A stretch of 64,000 bases of DNA from Tunicatimonas sp964551335 (GTDB lineage Bacteria; Bacteroidota; Bacteroidia; Cytophagales; Cyclobacteriaceae), in NCBI GenBank assembly GCA_964551335.1, contig CAZKCO010000003.1, forward strand, positions 62,001 through 126,000, given 5' to 3'. The notes under the pieces were generated by a model that made no database searches, was not told where the DNA came from, and saw nothing but the letters and a program-made list of their open reading frames with translations. Shown here in pieces: positions 9,151-17,617 of this stretch. Numbering within the stretch: position 1 is the first letter of the stretch; every line of letters begins with the position of its first letter. Both the position numbers and the translations under genes were made by a program.

Positions 9151-11583
9151 TTAAGCGACACCAACCATTGATTCAACCAACTCCAGTTGATAGTTATCTT
9201 GTGTTTGCAGATACCCTACCCTAGGGGTGAGTTTGGCTCCGTATTTCTTCTTTTCTTGCCCAGAAGTTAGACCTAAAAAGATCTTTTCCTTATCTAATTC
9301 GCGAGCCCTCATGGTAGCATGAAATATGATTTGCTTATACACTTTGTACTCTCGAGAATAATTGTAGTCCATGCCCAAAAGCACAGCGCAATAGTTTTCT
9401 TTTGTCTTATAGGTGAAAACAATTCCCACTAAAGTATCATCACCCGCCGCTACGTTATCTTCTTTTAATCTAAACAAAATAAATTCCCAATTAGGGTTCT
9501 TGTTCATTTCTTCAAATAACCGGAACGGAAACTCAATATTATTGAAAGCGTAGTTATGGTTACTTACATTTTGATATAAGTGGTAAGACCTGAGTAGTTC
9601 GCTAGGATTCAGTTCGCTTTTAGCCTCGATATCGAAGTACTCCTGATATTTGAAGATATCGTTCTTGATGTGTCTTCGGGATTTCCTTGAGAGCTTGCTA
9701 AGATACTCGTCTTGGTCACTCCAATTCAGATCATGAATTGTAGCACTTTCTGGGAGAGTAATTTGTAAGAATCCCTGCGTATGAAATATATGGTTTAGTT
9801 CTTCATCGTCGGCCGCAATATCGCGCAACATCACCGTATTGCATTGATACTTTTCTTTCAGCAATTCCACTGTAGCATTCATCATTTTTAGAGCTTCACT
9901 GTACTGCGGGTGTGTCTTGTCTAAGAACATATGTTCACCATCCGTAATCAGCGAACCCATTGACAGTACTTTAGAGGTAAGATAGTCCGGATTAATCTTT
10001 CTCACTTCTTCAGCCTTTTCCGAAACCGAAGCTGCGGCTAATACATCATCTTTCCACTGCGCCGCCGTGAAGAAAGTGGCTAGTACGACTTTCTGCTGAG
10101 CATCGCGTACTACCAGATACGTAAAATCCCAACGGTATCGAGATATTGAATGCTCGGAAAAAACCTCTTCGTAAAAGTTCATGGCGTTCCAGTCGAACGC
10201 TCCCCGTCCACCCAGCCAGCTATTCCACTCATCCTGATCAATCTTTTGAATGCTATCTTCCAGTTGCAGCGTAAGTCCTTCTTTCTTTATAGGCTGCACT
10301 TTGGCGGTGGTTTCTTCCGGTACAGAGAGCTTAAATGCTTTCCGTACCTGATTAAGACTATACCCCTCTTTTTCTAGTGCTTTAGGGTAATGATATTCCA
10401 TAGCTTCCACCAGCGCTCGAATTTCTTCGGGTTGATTATGCCGCGAGATAGTGAACCGGATTCCGGTGTTTTTCACTGGTACTACTGGAAAGGTAGCTAC
10501 ATTTATATAGAAACCATCGTTCATTAGCCGGCGGGCAAAATCGTAAGAAACGCTGGGCAATGCCGCCCCGATGAAATGAACCGGACAAACATTCTCCTGA
10601 ATTAGTGGCAGATTAGTCTCTCTAATAAGCTGATTACATAGCGTAACTTTCTCGGCCAGTTCTTGCTGCATCTCGTAAATTTCGTCTGATAAATGAATTT
10701 TAGCCGATGCTAAGGCCGCTGCTACACTAGGTGGCTCCAACTGAGCGGAAAAGGTTTGGGGACCACCAAAAATTTTAAATGCTTCGTATAATGAATCATC
10801 TCCGAAGGCAACTACCCCTCCACTCGCGCCAAATGATTTACTAAGAGTACCTACCAGTACAATACGCTCGCGAAGCGTGCCCAGTTGACTCATAACGTAA
10901 CCGGCACCGTGCTTACCCGCCCAACTCATGCCGTGCACATCGTCTATGTATAAATGGAGCTGAGGATATCGCTCCATTAGCGGAAGCAATTGATCTAGAG
11001 GAACTACATCGCCGAACATAGAATAAACCCCGTCAGCTGCGTACCATATCTTCTGATGTTTATTCTGAAGTCGCTTTAGCATATCCTCCAGCATATTGAT
11101 ATCATTGTGCTTTACGAGCTGCACCGAAATACCTCGAGCTTTCAGTAACTGGCTGGCATTCTGTACGCTGGCGTGTACCTGCTGATCAAGAATCAATACA
11201 TCCTCATCACGAACGATAGTAGGAATTACTCCAATATGAGCCAAAGTACTGTTTTTCGTAATTACGATAGGACGGTTATAAATTCGCTGAACGCACTCTT
11301 CCAGTTCTTTATAAATGACGAACGACACGTAGGTCTTAGATAAGGGAAACTGAGTGCCATAACGCTGAATTGCATCTATAGCAGCATCTTTCAACCGTTG
11401 GTCTTGCTCTAGTCCCAGATACCCAGTAGTTCCAAAGTGAAAAAGCCTTTCACCCTTAACTTGAATATGTCTGCCATCGAAATGATCGCCCTCTGTATAC
11501 AAGTGAACCAATCCTTCTTTTTTGGCATTCAGAATTAGATCACCGATTGTATCTAGCAGATGGTTATGTCTTGATTTTGCCAT
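9151..11583 (-). CDS. bifunctional alpha-oxoamine synthase family PLP enzyme / GNAT-like acyltransferase fusion
   Basis: An 810-residue two-part protein. Residues about 40-410 are a PLP fold type I alpha-oxoamine synthase (relatives: BioF, KBL, ALAS, serine palmitoyltransferase): FGTTGYLGLEQDQRL, DDVHGMSWAGKHGAG (Asp-His pair near 215-217) and VGTLSKSFGASGG with the PLP lysine at 249. Residues about 460-800 look like a GNAT/BioF2-type acyltransferase (LSRKSRRHIKND, FRLFEEMNKN, LGLTSGQEKKKYGAKL). The first half would condense an amino acid with an acyl thioester; the second could N-acylate or modify the product. A sphingolipid- or sulfonolipid-like product is my inference only. It is transcribed divergently from the STAS/kinase operon. 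Confidence 0.85.
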   Translation of the reverse strand: MAKSRHNHLLDTIGDLILNAKKEGLVHLYTEGDHFDGRHIQVKGERLFHFGTTGYLGLEQDQRLKDAAIDAIQRYGTQFPLSKTYVSFVIYKELEECVQRIYNRPIVITKNSTLAHIGVIPTIVRDEDVLILDQQVHASVQNASQLLKARGISVQLVKHNDINMLEDMLKRLQNKHQKIWYAADGVYSMFGDVVPLDQLLPLMERYPQLHLYIDDVHGMSWAGKHGAGYVMSQLGTLRERIVLVGTLSKSFGASGGVVAFGDDSLYEAFKIFGGPQTFSAQLEPPSVAAALASAKIHLSDEIYEMQQELAEKVTLCNQLIRETNLPLIQENVCPVHFIGAALPSVSYDFARRLMNDGFYINVATFPVVPVKNTGIRFTISRHNQPEEIRALVEAMEYHYPKALEKEGYSLNQVRKAFKLSVPEETTAKVQPIKKEGLTLQLEDSIQKIDQDEWNSWLGGRGAFDWNAMNFYEEVFSEHSISRYRWDFTYLVVRDAQQKVVLATFFTAAQWKDDVLAAASVSEKAEEVRKINPDYLTSKVLSMGSLITDGEHMFLDKTHPQYSEALKMMNATVELLKEKYQCNTVMLRDIAADDEELNHIFHTQGFLQITLPESATIHDLNWSDQDEYLSKLSRKSRRHIKNDIFKYQEYFDIEAKSELNPSELLRSYHLYQNVSNHNYAFNNIEFPFRLFEEMNKNPNWEFILFRLKEDNVAAGDDTLVGIVFTYKTKENYCAVLLGMDYNYSREYKVYKQIIFHATMRARELDKEKIFLGLTSGQEKKKYGAKLTPRVGYLQTQDNYQLELVESMVGVA

Positions 11584-11728
11584 TGTTGATAGTTATTACT
11601 TTGTTATCTACAGCAAGATTATGCAAATTACCCTCAAGTAAACAGGCGGTATCCGGTCCTATATCACGCGTGTAAGTTATTTTTTAATTGAAGCCCGTTT
11701 TCTGCAGCGATCTATGTATTAATGATGT

Positions 11729-12109
11729 ATGGAAAATAAGGTTTACGAAAATGATTTTGTCTCTCTAGAATTTCGTAATAAGATACTATACGCTAAGTAT
11801 AAAGTATCTACTATCGATCTTAACGCAGCAAAAAATGCTACAGATTTCAGAATGAGTATCACTGATGGCAGAAAAGTACCTGCTATTGTCGATATCTCAT
11901 CTGTGAAGCATGTAGATAAGGCTACTCGAATTTTCTTCTCTTCTTCAGAAGCAGGAAGAGATTTACTTGCACTAGCTGTTATTCTCAGCAACCCGGTCAC
12001 CCGTATGATGGGGAATTTCTTTATAAAATTCTATCAACCCGAATATCCTTTTAAATTCTTTACATCTCTGAACGAAGCAGTAGAGTGGATTGAAGATTTT
12101 ACCAAATAG
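11729..12109 (+). CDS. STAS/SpoIIAA-like small protein (first of tandem pair)
   Basis: A 126-residue cytoplasmic protein without signal or membrane segment. The pattern of a short beta N-half, VDISSVKHVDKATRIFF, an alanine-rich helix (LLALAVILSNPVTRMMGN) and a final FTSLNEAVEWIEDF resembles the SpoIIAA/STAS-like proteins of Bacteroidota. It is clearly homologous to the next gene (shared DKA-R-F, A-A and A-W spacing), so the two arose by duplication. It stands 3 bp before the next gene in an operon with a histidine kinase. Role unknown; a protein-protein switch partner of the kinase is an inference. Confidence 0.7.
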   Translation: MENKVYENDFVSLEFRNKILYAKYKVSTIDLNAAKNATDFRMSITDGRKVPAIVDISSVKHVDKATRIFFSSSEAGRDLLALAVILSNPVTRMMGNFFIKFYQPEYPFKFFTSLNEAVEWIEDFTK

Positions 12110-12112
12110 CGT

Positions 12113-12487
12113 ATGGAGTTAGTGAATCAGTATTATAGCGCTACTCTCACGGATGGCATTGCTCAAGTTCGATATCGTCAGCTTCCCCATATCTCATTAC
12201 AAAATGCCCGTACCATTGTAGCTGATCGTGTTCATTATTTTCAGGATGTACAGTTTCCAGTGCTGATCAAAAAGGCAAAAATTAAGAGTATTGATAAAGC
12301 TGCACGAGATTTTTTGTTTAATGCCCAGTTTGGATTAAAAAATATTAACGCCATTGCTTTTGTTGTGTCTAGTGCAGTAGACCAAATTTTGCTTAAATTT
12401 ATTTTTCATCAGCATACACCCAAAATACCGCACCGTTCATTCCGTAATGAGACTGATGCTTTGGCCTGGCTATATTTGTACCGATAA
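12113..12487 (+). CDS. STAS/SpoIIAA-like small protein (second of tandem pair)
   Basis: A 124-residue paralogue of the preceding protein. Aligned landmarks are ISLQNARTI against IDLNAAKNA, KIKSIDKAARDFLF against VKHVDKATRIFF, INAIAFVVSS against LLALAVILSN, and the closing NETDALAWL against LNEAVEWI. No serine sits in the position expected for phosphorylation of classical SpoIIAA, so a conventional anti-sigma-factor antagonist mechanism is not supported. It is followed 23 bp later by the histidine kinase gene. Confidence 0.7.
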   Translation: MELVNQYYSATLTDGIAQVRYRQLPHISLQNARTIVADRVHYFQDVQFPVLIKKAKIKSIDKAARDFLFNAQFGLKNINAIAFVVSSAVDQILLKFIFHQHTPKIPHRSFRNETDALAWLYLYR

Positions 12488-12510
12488 ACTATTATTAGTA
12501 AACAACCATA

Positions 12511-13734
12511 ATGTCCCTACCTCGAGACCAGCGCATTGATGCCATCAACCATGTATTACTAGAGATTGCAGAAGGGAACTTCCAACATCTGGCTCCGATT
12601 TCGGATAATTTTGATGAGATTGATGCCATTGCATCGGGCATTAACATGCTAAGCGAGGAACTACGCGACACAGTTATCTCCCGGAACTATCTCAATTCTG
12701 TACTGCGGGGTATTGTCGATATGCTCATTATTTTCGATAAAAATTTTAAAATAAAGCAGGTAAATCGCAAAGTCTGCGAGCTTTTAGAGCAACCTGAATC
12801 TTATTTTCTGAACCAACCTGTCGATATTCTGTTTGATGGACGCAAAGCAAGATTTGTCAGTGAGCTTAAAGAGAATGTACGGAAAAATGAGCACTTGTAT
12901 AATATTGAAACATCGTTCAAAATGCCCCGATCAGGCAAACTGCCGGTGGCACTATCACTTTCTATCCTAAAAAATAACCGTAGCACTAGTGGATACGTGC
13001 TGATTGCGAAGGATTTAAAACAAATTCAGCTTACTTCCAAAGCTCTACGCCAGCGCAACGAAGAATTAAAAACCTTAATTTACCGCGTCTCGCACGATCT
13101 GAAAGGACCGTTAGCCAGCATGCTAGGACTATTTCAGGTAATTGAACAAACCGAGGTTGACTTTACCATGCTTCAGTACTACGTATCACTGATTAAGCAA
13201 AGTGCCGATAAATTGAATACTACTCTTACCGGTCTACTTGAGATCGGTATTACCGACCGGGGTAAGATTGAAGTACAGAAATTCGATATTACTCAGGTCA
13301 TTGCTGACATTATTGACAGTTTTGCCAATTATCCAAATCGAGATCAGATTGAAATGACTTTAGAAGCCGAACCACCTGTATTATTTACTAGTAGCGAGAA
13401 GTTATGTCGGTCAATTATACAAAATTTGGTTGAAAATGGCATTAAGTACCACAATCCTAGAAATGATTTATCTTTTTTAAAAATAAGTGCAAAAAATGCC
13501 CGGGGCGGCATTGACCTAATTGTGAAAGACAATGGAGAGGGCATGGACAAATCGGTACTTGATCGGGCCTTTGATATGTTCTTCCGAGGTAATCAATCTT
13601 CTTCGGGCAGCGGGTTAGGTTTGTTTATTGTAAAAACGAACGTGGAGAAATTAGGGGGTGATCTGAAAATTAAAAGTAAACCTAAGGAAGGAACCGAGGT
13701 ACGCATCTACTTACCTTCTCTTGACAATTTTTAG
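12511..13734 (+). CDS. soluble PAS domain sensor histidine kinase
   Basis: A 407-residue protein with no transmembrane segment. The order is a HAMP-like helical linker (EGNFQHLAPISDNFDEIDAI, about 21-55), a PAS domain (about 60-170), an HisKA dimerisation domain with phospho-accepting His at 195 (VSHDLKGPLASMLG), and an HATPase_c domain with N-box QNLVENGIKYHN, G1 DNGEGM and G2 GSGLGLFIVK. It is a complete kinase probably sensing a cytoplasmic signal or a partner protein. No response regulator is nearby. The two upstream STAS-like proteins are obvious candidate partners. Confidence 0.92.
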   Translation: MSLPRDQRIDAINHVLLEIAEGNFQHLAPISDNFDEIDAIASGINMLSEELRDTVISRNYLNSVLRGIVDMLIIFDKNFKIKQVNRKVCELLEQPESYFLNQPVDILFDGRKARFVSELKENVRKNEHLYNIETSFKMPRSGKLPVALSLSILKNNRSTSGYVLIAKDLKQIQLTSKALRQRNEELKTLIYRVSHDLKGPLASMLGLFQVIEQTEVDFTMLQYYVSLIKQSADKLNTTLTGLLEIGITDRGKIEVQKFDITQVIADIIDSFANYPNRDQIEMTLEAEPPVLFTSSEKLCRSIIQNLVENGIKYHNPRNDLSFLKISAKNARGGIDLIVKDNGEGMDKSVLDRAFDMFFRGNQSSSGSGLGLFIVKTNVEKLGGDLKIKSKPKEGTEVRIYLPSLDNF

Positions 13735-13749
13735 CCTTCTTCCATACAA

Positions 13750-14244
13750 ATGCTTGCTTCTCTAAAATACTGGCTGAAAAATACTCCAGAAGAGGTATTG
13801 GTAGTACCATTTGCGGACCATGCAGCCCGACAGGAACTTCTGAGTGCAGCCACTTCCAGAACTGACCGACCAGCTTTTACCATCTGGCTAACCCAAATAG
13901 AACAGATTCATCAGTTTGTTCAGCATGTGCCCGACTTGGCCTGGGAGCTAATGGATTACGCTACCGAACCCCTCTCCCTAATTTACTCCGATGCAAAACC
14001 GCTGGCCTCAAATAAAAATCCGCCGACTGAAATATCTGCCCGATTGATCATCCAACCGGAGTTACTAAAAATACTGACTACCCGACAGCCTTGGGTCTGC
14101 GTGCGTTTAGAGGAAATACCTCAAGACTTTCCGATTGAAAGCTGGGTGACTAAACAGATAGAATTAAAAACCAAGAGGAAACCGCCTCAGAGATTGAAAA
14201 CTATGCGGGTTTTCGACAACGGACGGTTTAGCATTTTGCAGTAG
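13750..14244 (+). CDS. degenerate YrdC/Sua5-like protein
   Basis: A 164-residue protein. The stretch QIEQIHQFVQHVPDLAWEL, then YATEPLSLIYSDAKPLAS and SARLIIQPELLKILT, follows the core of Bacteroidota threonylcarbamoyladenylate synthase (Sua5/YrdC). The N-terminal substrate motif PTDTVYGLGCD is missing or unrecognisable (VVPFADHAARQEL stands in its place), and the STSAN motif is replaced by VCVRLEEIP. It therefore probably lacks synthase activity and may keep only a binding fold. It follows the kinase gene by 15 bp and appears to belong to that operon. Confidence 0.6.
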   Translation: MLASLKYWLKNTPEEVLVVPFADHAARQELLSAATSRTDRPAFTIWLTQIEQIHQFVQHVPDLAWELMDYATEPLSLIYSDAKPLASNKNPPTEISARLIIQPELLKILTTRQPWVCVRLEEIPQDFPIESWVTKQIELKTKRKPPQRLKTMRVFDNGRFSILQ

Positions 14245-14251
14245 TGCCCGT

Positions 14252-14371
14252 TCAGCGAGTGGCTGATTTGACTTTGAGCGACTGAAGATACTGCATCGCA
14301 ATAGTGCCAATAATCTCTGTCCGGTTGGTACGAATCTCTTCCAATGTAGCTGGTTTGCTTGATTTGTTCAT
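14252..14371 (-). CDS. possible 39-residue small protein
   Basis: A short open frame starting MNKSSKPATLEEIRTNRTEI and ending in a basic tail (SLKVKSATR). It is hydrophilic with a helix-like middle. The stop lies 8 bp from the stop of the convergent YrdC-like gene. The composition looks protein-like, but there is no known family and no strong ribosome-binding site, so this is tentative. Confidence 0.3.
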   Translation of the reverse strand: MNKSSKPATLEEIRTNRTEIIGTIAMQYLQSLKVKSATR

Positions 14372-15009
14372 AGCAACATTCATTTGTTGCCATGAAGATA
14401 CAAAAAACATTCTTAAAAAAAGAACTTATTCACTAAATAAGTATATATCTAAACAAAGGTCTATCAGTACGGTTTTTAAAGTATCAGCCATATTTAGTAA
14501 ATAACCCTTAAGTGAGGAAGCGAGTAATTTTTTCTACACTCAGTTTAGTCAATGAGTAACTTTTTCCCCAATTCTACCTCAATAACATCCGAAACTAGCG
14601 TATTTAGCCCATTGGCAGAATAGTTGCAACTTATATAGCAAGTGAGGGCACATGTAGTTTAGACTTTTTAGACTATAGCTTTAAATTTTTTTAGCTTTTT
14701 CCTAAACTGCATATACAATATTAAAAAAGCGTTACCAATGTGTATCGCTTTTTTTGTTTTCACCCCAACCCTTTTCTTCTCACAAATTGCCATCCTCTCT
14801 CTGCAAAACAAGAATTGAGTATAGTTAGCATACTGACTATTGACTAAAATTTTTCTCACTTTGGAGATAATATTCTATCTAATTTCTTCAAAATTACCCC
14901 AACAGGCTTTTATCAGAGTTGGCATCTTAACGGACTCGTAGACAGTGTAGTTTAATTTTCTAAACAAGTATGAGATTTTTTAACCTAACTACGTAAGCTA
15001 CAAATATCA
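14372..15009. other. 638-bp AT-rich gap without a supported gene
   Basis: No convincing coding frame is seen; the 63-codon reverse frame at 14668-14859 has an unlikely composition. The stretch holds one clear bidirectional terminator-like hairpin (14723-14755) and ends at a second hairpin (15010-15040). An untranslated RNA ending at the first hairpin is possible. Confidence 0.5.
14723..14755. terminator. bidirectional intrinsic terminator, no adjacent gene
   Basis: AAAAAAGCG (14723-14731) pairs with CGCTTTTTT (14746 onward). The stem extends inward by TAC/GTA after one mismatch. T-runs are present on either strand. Confidence 0.65.
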
Positions 15010-15044
15010 TAAGCGGTGTGCCGGATGCGCACACCGCTTATTTT
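15010..15044. terminator. strong hairpin terminator after the DUF2817 gene
   Basis: TAAGCGGTGTGC (15010-15021) and its exact complement (15029-15040) form a 12-bp stem with a 7-base loop, 6 bases beyond the stop of the minus-strand peptidase-like gene. The T-rich side (TTATTTTCTTT) is on the plus strand, so it may also end plus-strand transcripts. Confidence 0.7.
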
Positions 15045-15046
15045 CT

Positions 15047-16093
15047 TTAAAACTCTGATTGAATTAACCTTTCTAACGACCGTACTCCCATCTGTACTGT
15101 GGCTACTTTCCATTCCGGCTCATCCGGGCAAAATGCCTGCTTCAGGCGGAGAGCAGCTTCGGGCTGATAGCCCATTACGTAGTGATAGTAATAATTTTCT
15201 TCCCGTAGTGTCCGTAAAATCCGAATGGGACCGATGGTACCAATCTCCTGCGTTAGCATTAGAAAATCCTGGCCACTATAATACTGTTTCAAGCCAGTTA
15301 TTAGGCTACCTTGAACCTGATAGCTCCGTCTCTTACCGGGTTCACCGTAGATCACCGGGCTGCTTAGTAGTTTTTCAGCTTGATGATACTGGGCGGAAGT
15401 AAAGTCCGGTTCTAAATAAAAGGAGGATTGTTGGTATTTTCCTAAGCCGGTATGGAAATCAATACCCCGAATGAAAGCGTAGTGGCTCAGGTGTTGCCTA
15501 AAGAAATCCAGTAGCAAGGTAGCTTCAGTAGATAGTTGGTTTCCCCCGAAAAAGATCCCCTCGGGGTCATCGTACTGCCCCTGCGCAATAGCCTGTTGCA
15601 GGGCAGTGAAACGGTAACGGAGTAGCTTCCGCAGAGCCCGCCAGGTGAAACCATTCAGTTGTTGTTCCTGCTGCGGGTTGAGGAAAGAAGCCAGCCGGTG
15701 ATACATAGGGTTAGCCGGCAGCGAATCAAATTGCTCCAGGAAGTTACGATTCAGGTCTACATTATGAGCGTTCCAGCGACGTAGATAGCGCATACCGAAA
15801 GGGTTTACGCAGTGGATAAGCAACAGGCTACGTTCTCCTAGCTGGTCAGGTTTCCATTGGTCTAGAAAGGCGCACTGCACGGCTGAACCGGGATACGCCT
15901 CTACCCCATGTACTCCCGAAACGTGAATAATCAATGTATCAGAAGAACCTTGCCACAGCGCTATATCAATAAACAAACCCTGCCGTTGGTTTACGGGCAA
16001 AGCAACTAGAGTTCCTCCCCGTTCGGCAGCTAGCTGACGGAACTGCTCTCGGGCCTCCTCGTACGTAGATGCATAATAAGCTATTTCACCCAT
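15047..16093 (-). CDS. DUF2817 family, M14 carboxypeptidase-like protein
   Basis: A 348-residue protein without a signal peptide. It shows the zinc peptidase layout of the M14/DUF2817 group: SGVHGVEAYPGSA (HxxE), NPFGMRYLRRWNAHNVDLNRNF (substrate-binding Arg/Asn and VDLNRNF), and RGIDFHTGLGKY with the third zinc His. LMLTQEIGT near the C-terminus may carry the catalytic Glu. Its start overlaps the end of the upstream alpha/beta hydrolase gene by 8 bp, so they form a two-gene operon. Substrate unknown. Confidence 0.8.
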   Translation of the reverse strand: MGEIAYYASTYEEAREQFRQLAAERGGTLVALPVNQRQGLFIDIALWQGSSDTLIIHVSGVHGVEAYPGSAVQCAFLDQWKPDQLGERSLLLIHCVNPFGMRYLRRWNAHNVDLNRNFLEQFDSLPANPMYHRLASFLNPQQEQQLNGFTWRALRKLLRYRFTALQQAIAQGQYDDPEGIFFGGNQLSTEATLLLDFFRQHLSHYAFIRGIDFHTGLGKYQQSSFYLEPDFTSAQYHQAEKLLSSPVIYGEPGKRRSYQVQGSLITGLKQYYSGQDFLMLTQEIGTIGPIRILRTLREENYYYHYVMGYQPEAALRLKQAFCPDEPEWKVATVQMGVRSLERLIQSEF

Positions 16094-16814
16094 GAATAAA
16101 TGTGTCTATCTGCTGCTGGATTTCGTCCCAGTAGGCTTTAGACTGATATTCGCGAGCCACCAGTAAGTGCTTTTTGCCCAGACGCTCCCAGGGGCTCGAC
16201 GGAACGATATATAACTGCCACTCGCTGAGTTGCTTTTCTTCAATGAACTTACGCAATCCCTCGGGCTGCACCAGTTCGTCGCGCTGGTCACAGAGCACCA
16301 GGGTAGGAATATTATAGCGTAAGGGATCCATACCGTTTAGCTCCCGGCTAATGTCAAAAAGCACCTTATAAGCCCCTAGCGATACTCCCGGATTAGCCTT
16401 GTAGCGTTGGGGGGTAAAGGATGGAATGACCACCTGATCGAGGGTAGTCGTAGTAATTAGCGTTGGAATTTTGGTCCACTGCTGGAAGGCTAGCGCGGGG
16501 GCAAACAACACCTGCTTTCGGGGCGAAGAGATTTGGTCAGCTCCCAGCAAATAGGTCATTAACAGCCCTCCGAGGGAGTAACCTATAAAAATAATATCCG
16601 AATTACGCTCGTAGGCAGCCTGATACTGATCGCGGAAACTATCCAGCCAGCGGTGAGCGGCATCAGTATGTAGGGTTTCGTCGGCAGCGTGGCCGGGCAG
16701 ACGGATAATGGTACACTGGTCTTCCTCACACCCCAGTTCTTCCGCCAGGGATTGCATGACCGACGGCTGGACATTGAGGCCGTGGGCAAGTACGTAGTGT
16801 TCACCTAAAGACAA
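16086..16814 (-). CDS. alpha/beta hydrolase
   Basis: A 242-residue cytoplasmic alpha/beta-hydrolase: YVLAHGLNVQPSVM (oxyanion region), the nucleophile elbow GYSLGG with Ser near 80, the acid region VLCDQRDELVQPEG, and KKHLLVAREY with the likely catalytic His. Related to serine aminopeptidase/monoacylglycerol lipase-type enzymes. Translationally coupled to the downstream peptidase-like gene. Confidence 0.8.
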   Translation of the reverse strand: MSLGEHYVLAHGLNVQPSVMQSLAEELGCEEDQCTIIRLPGHAADETLHTDAAHRWLDSFRDQYQAAYERNSDIIFIGYSLGGLLMTYLLGADQISSPRKQVLFAPALAFQQWTKIPTLITTTTLDQVVIPSFTPQRYKANPGVSLGAYKVLFDISRELNGMDPLRYNIPTLVLCDQRDELVQPEGLRKFIEEKQLSEWQLYIVPSSPWERLGKKHLLVAREYQSKAYWDEIQQQIDTFIHG

Positions 16815-16946
16815 TAGTGCAGCGATCGCAAGTTGGAAAGCAAGTTAGCCTAATCCGGGTACTTTTTTAGTGACTTAGATCATCTATTATACGTTTTTAC
16901 CCGAGTATTGGTATATCTCTCCCAACTATATGTTTGCCTCGAGGGT

Positions 16947-17582
16947 CTAGGCTACCTTAGTAGTAAAACCCAGGGTTTCCAGATGCTGAGGCTCGTCGGC
17001 AAAGGCCAGCTCAGCGGTTTGCTTAAAGCGCTTCATCCAGTCGTCCAGTGTCTGAAGGGCTTCGTTGCGCAAGCGAGTGGCTACTTTCGCTTCGCTAGCC
17101 TCACGATTGCGGTTCTGGTAGGCTTCTACCACTTTCACCAGCAGAGAGCGGGCTTCGGCCACTTCCGCTTCAGTAACATTATATTTCTTTAGCGTAGGCA
17201 TTACCGGATCGATGTTGCTATAGAAAGTTTCGGCCTGGGCCAGCCACTCAAAGAATTCTTCTTTGCGTCGGCCTTCCAATCCTAACGCTTCCCACTGACC
17301 TCGTTCATCGCGTAGCGCATGGCGGGCATCGGCTACGTGCTTGGCGTATAATTCCTTGGCCTGCGTGCGAATAGCGTTTAGTTCGTCGGTAGCGTCAAAG
17401 CGCTCACCTTTTTCTTTACGCTGCATAGCCCCCAGCCGAATCACTTCGTCTACGTGAGACTGGCCGGTTAGCAGACCTTCCTTATTCAACCCAAACTTAG
17501 CCAGTTGCTTCTGAATACCGGGATTGTTCAGGGCGGTGTCAATCACAGTCTTGGACCACCCAATTCGTTCGTTCTGATTCAT
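16947..17582 (-). CDS. hypothetical helical protein
   Basis: A 211-residue, almost entirely alpha-helical, charged protein starting MNQNERIGWSK. The start was chosen because a perfect -7 box (TACTTTTG, 17610-17617 on the minus strand) lies just upstream; the longer TTG-initiated frame from 17612 would begin inside this box. Recognisable stretches are FFEWLAQAETFYSNI and LDDWMKRFKQTAELAF. No signal peptide or membrane segment. I do not recognise the family. Confidence 0.7.
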   Translation of the reverse strand: MNQNERIGWSKTVIDTALNNPGIQKQLAKFGLNKEGLLTGQSHVDEVIRLGAMQRKEKGERFDATDELNAIRTQAKELYAKHVADARHALRDERGQWEALGLEGRRKEEFFEWLAQAETFYSNIDPVMPTLKKYNVTEAEVAEARSLLVKVVEAYQNRNREASEAKVATRLRNEALQTLDDWMKRFKQTAELAFADEPQHLETLGFTTKVA

Positions 17583-17609
17583 TTCTTTTTGTGGTTTAGT
17601 AAAGCTTTG

Positions 17610-17617
17610 CAAAAGTA
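17610..17617 (-). promoter_or_regulatory. -7 promoter element upstream of hypothetical gene
   Basis: TACTTTTG on the minus strand matches TAnnTTTG exactly. It lies 28 bases before the ATG at 17582 and fixes the start of that gene. A TTTC about 20 bases further upstream could serve as the -33 element. Confidence 0.5.

Noticed and set aside
14668..14859. 63-codon minus-strand frame in the 14.4-15.0 kb gap
   Set aside because: It covers the bidirectional terminator hairpin and is low-complexity AT-driven sequence.
15016..15402. 128-codon plus-strand frame at the terminator and peptidase-like gene
   Set aside because: It is antisense to conserved DUF2817 sequence.
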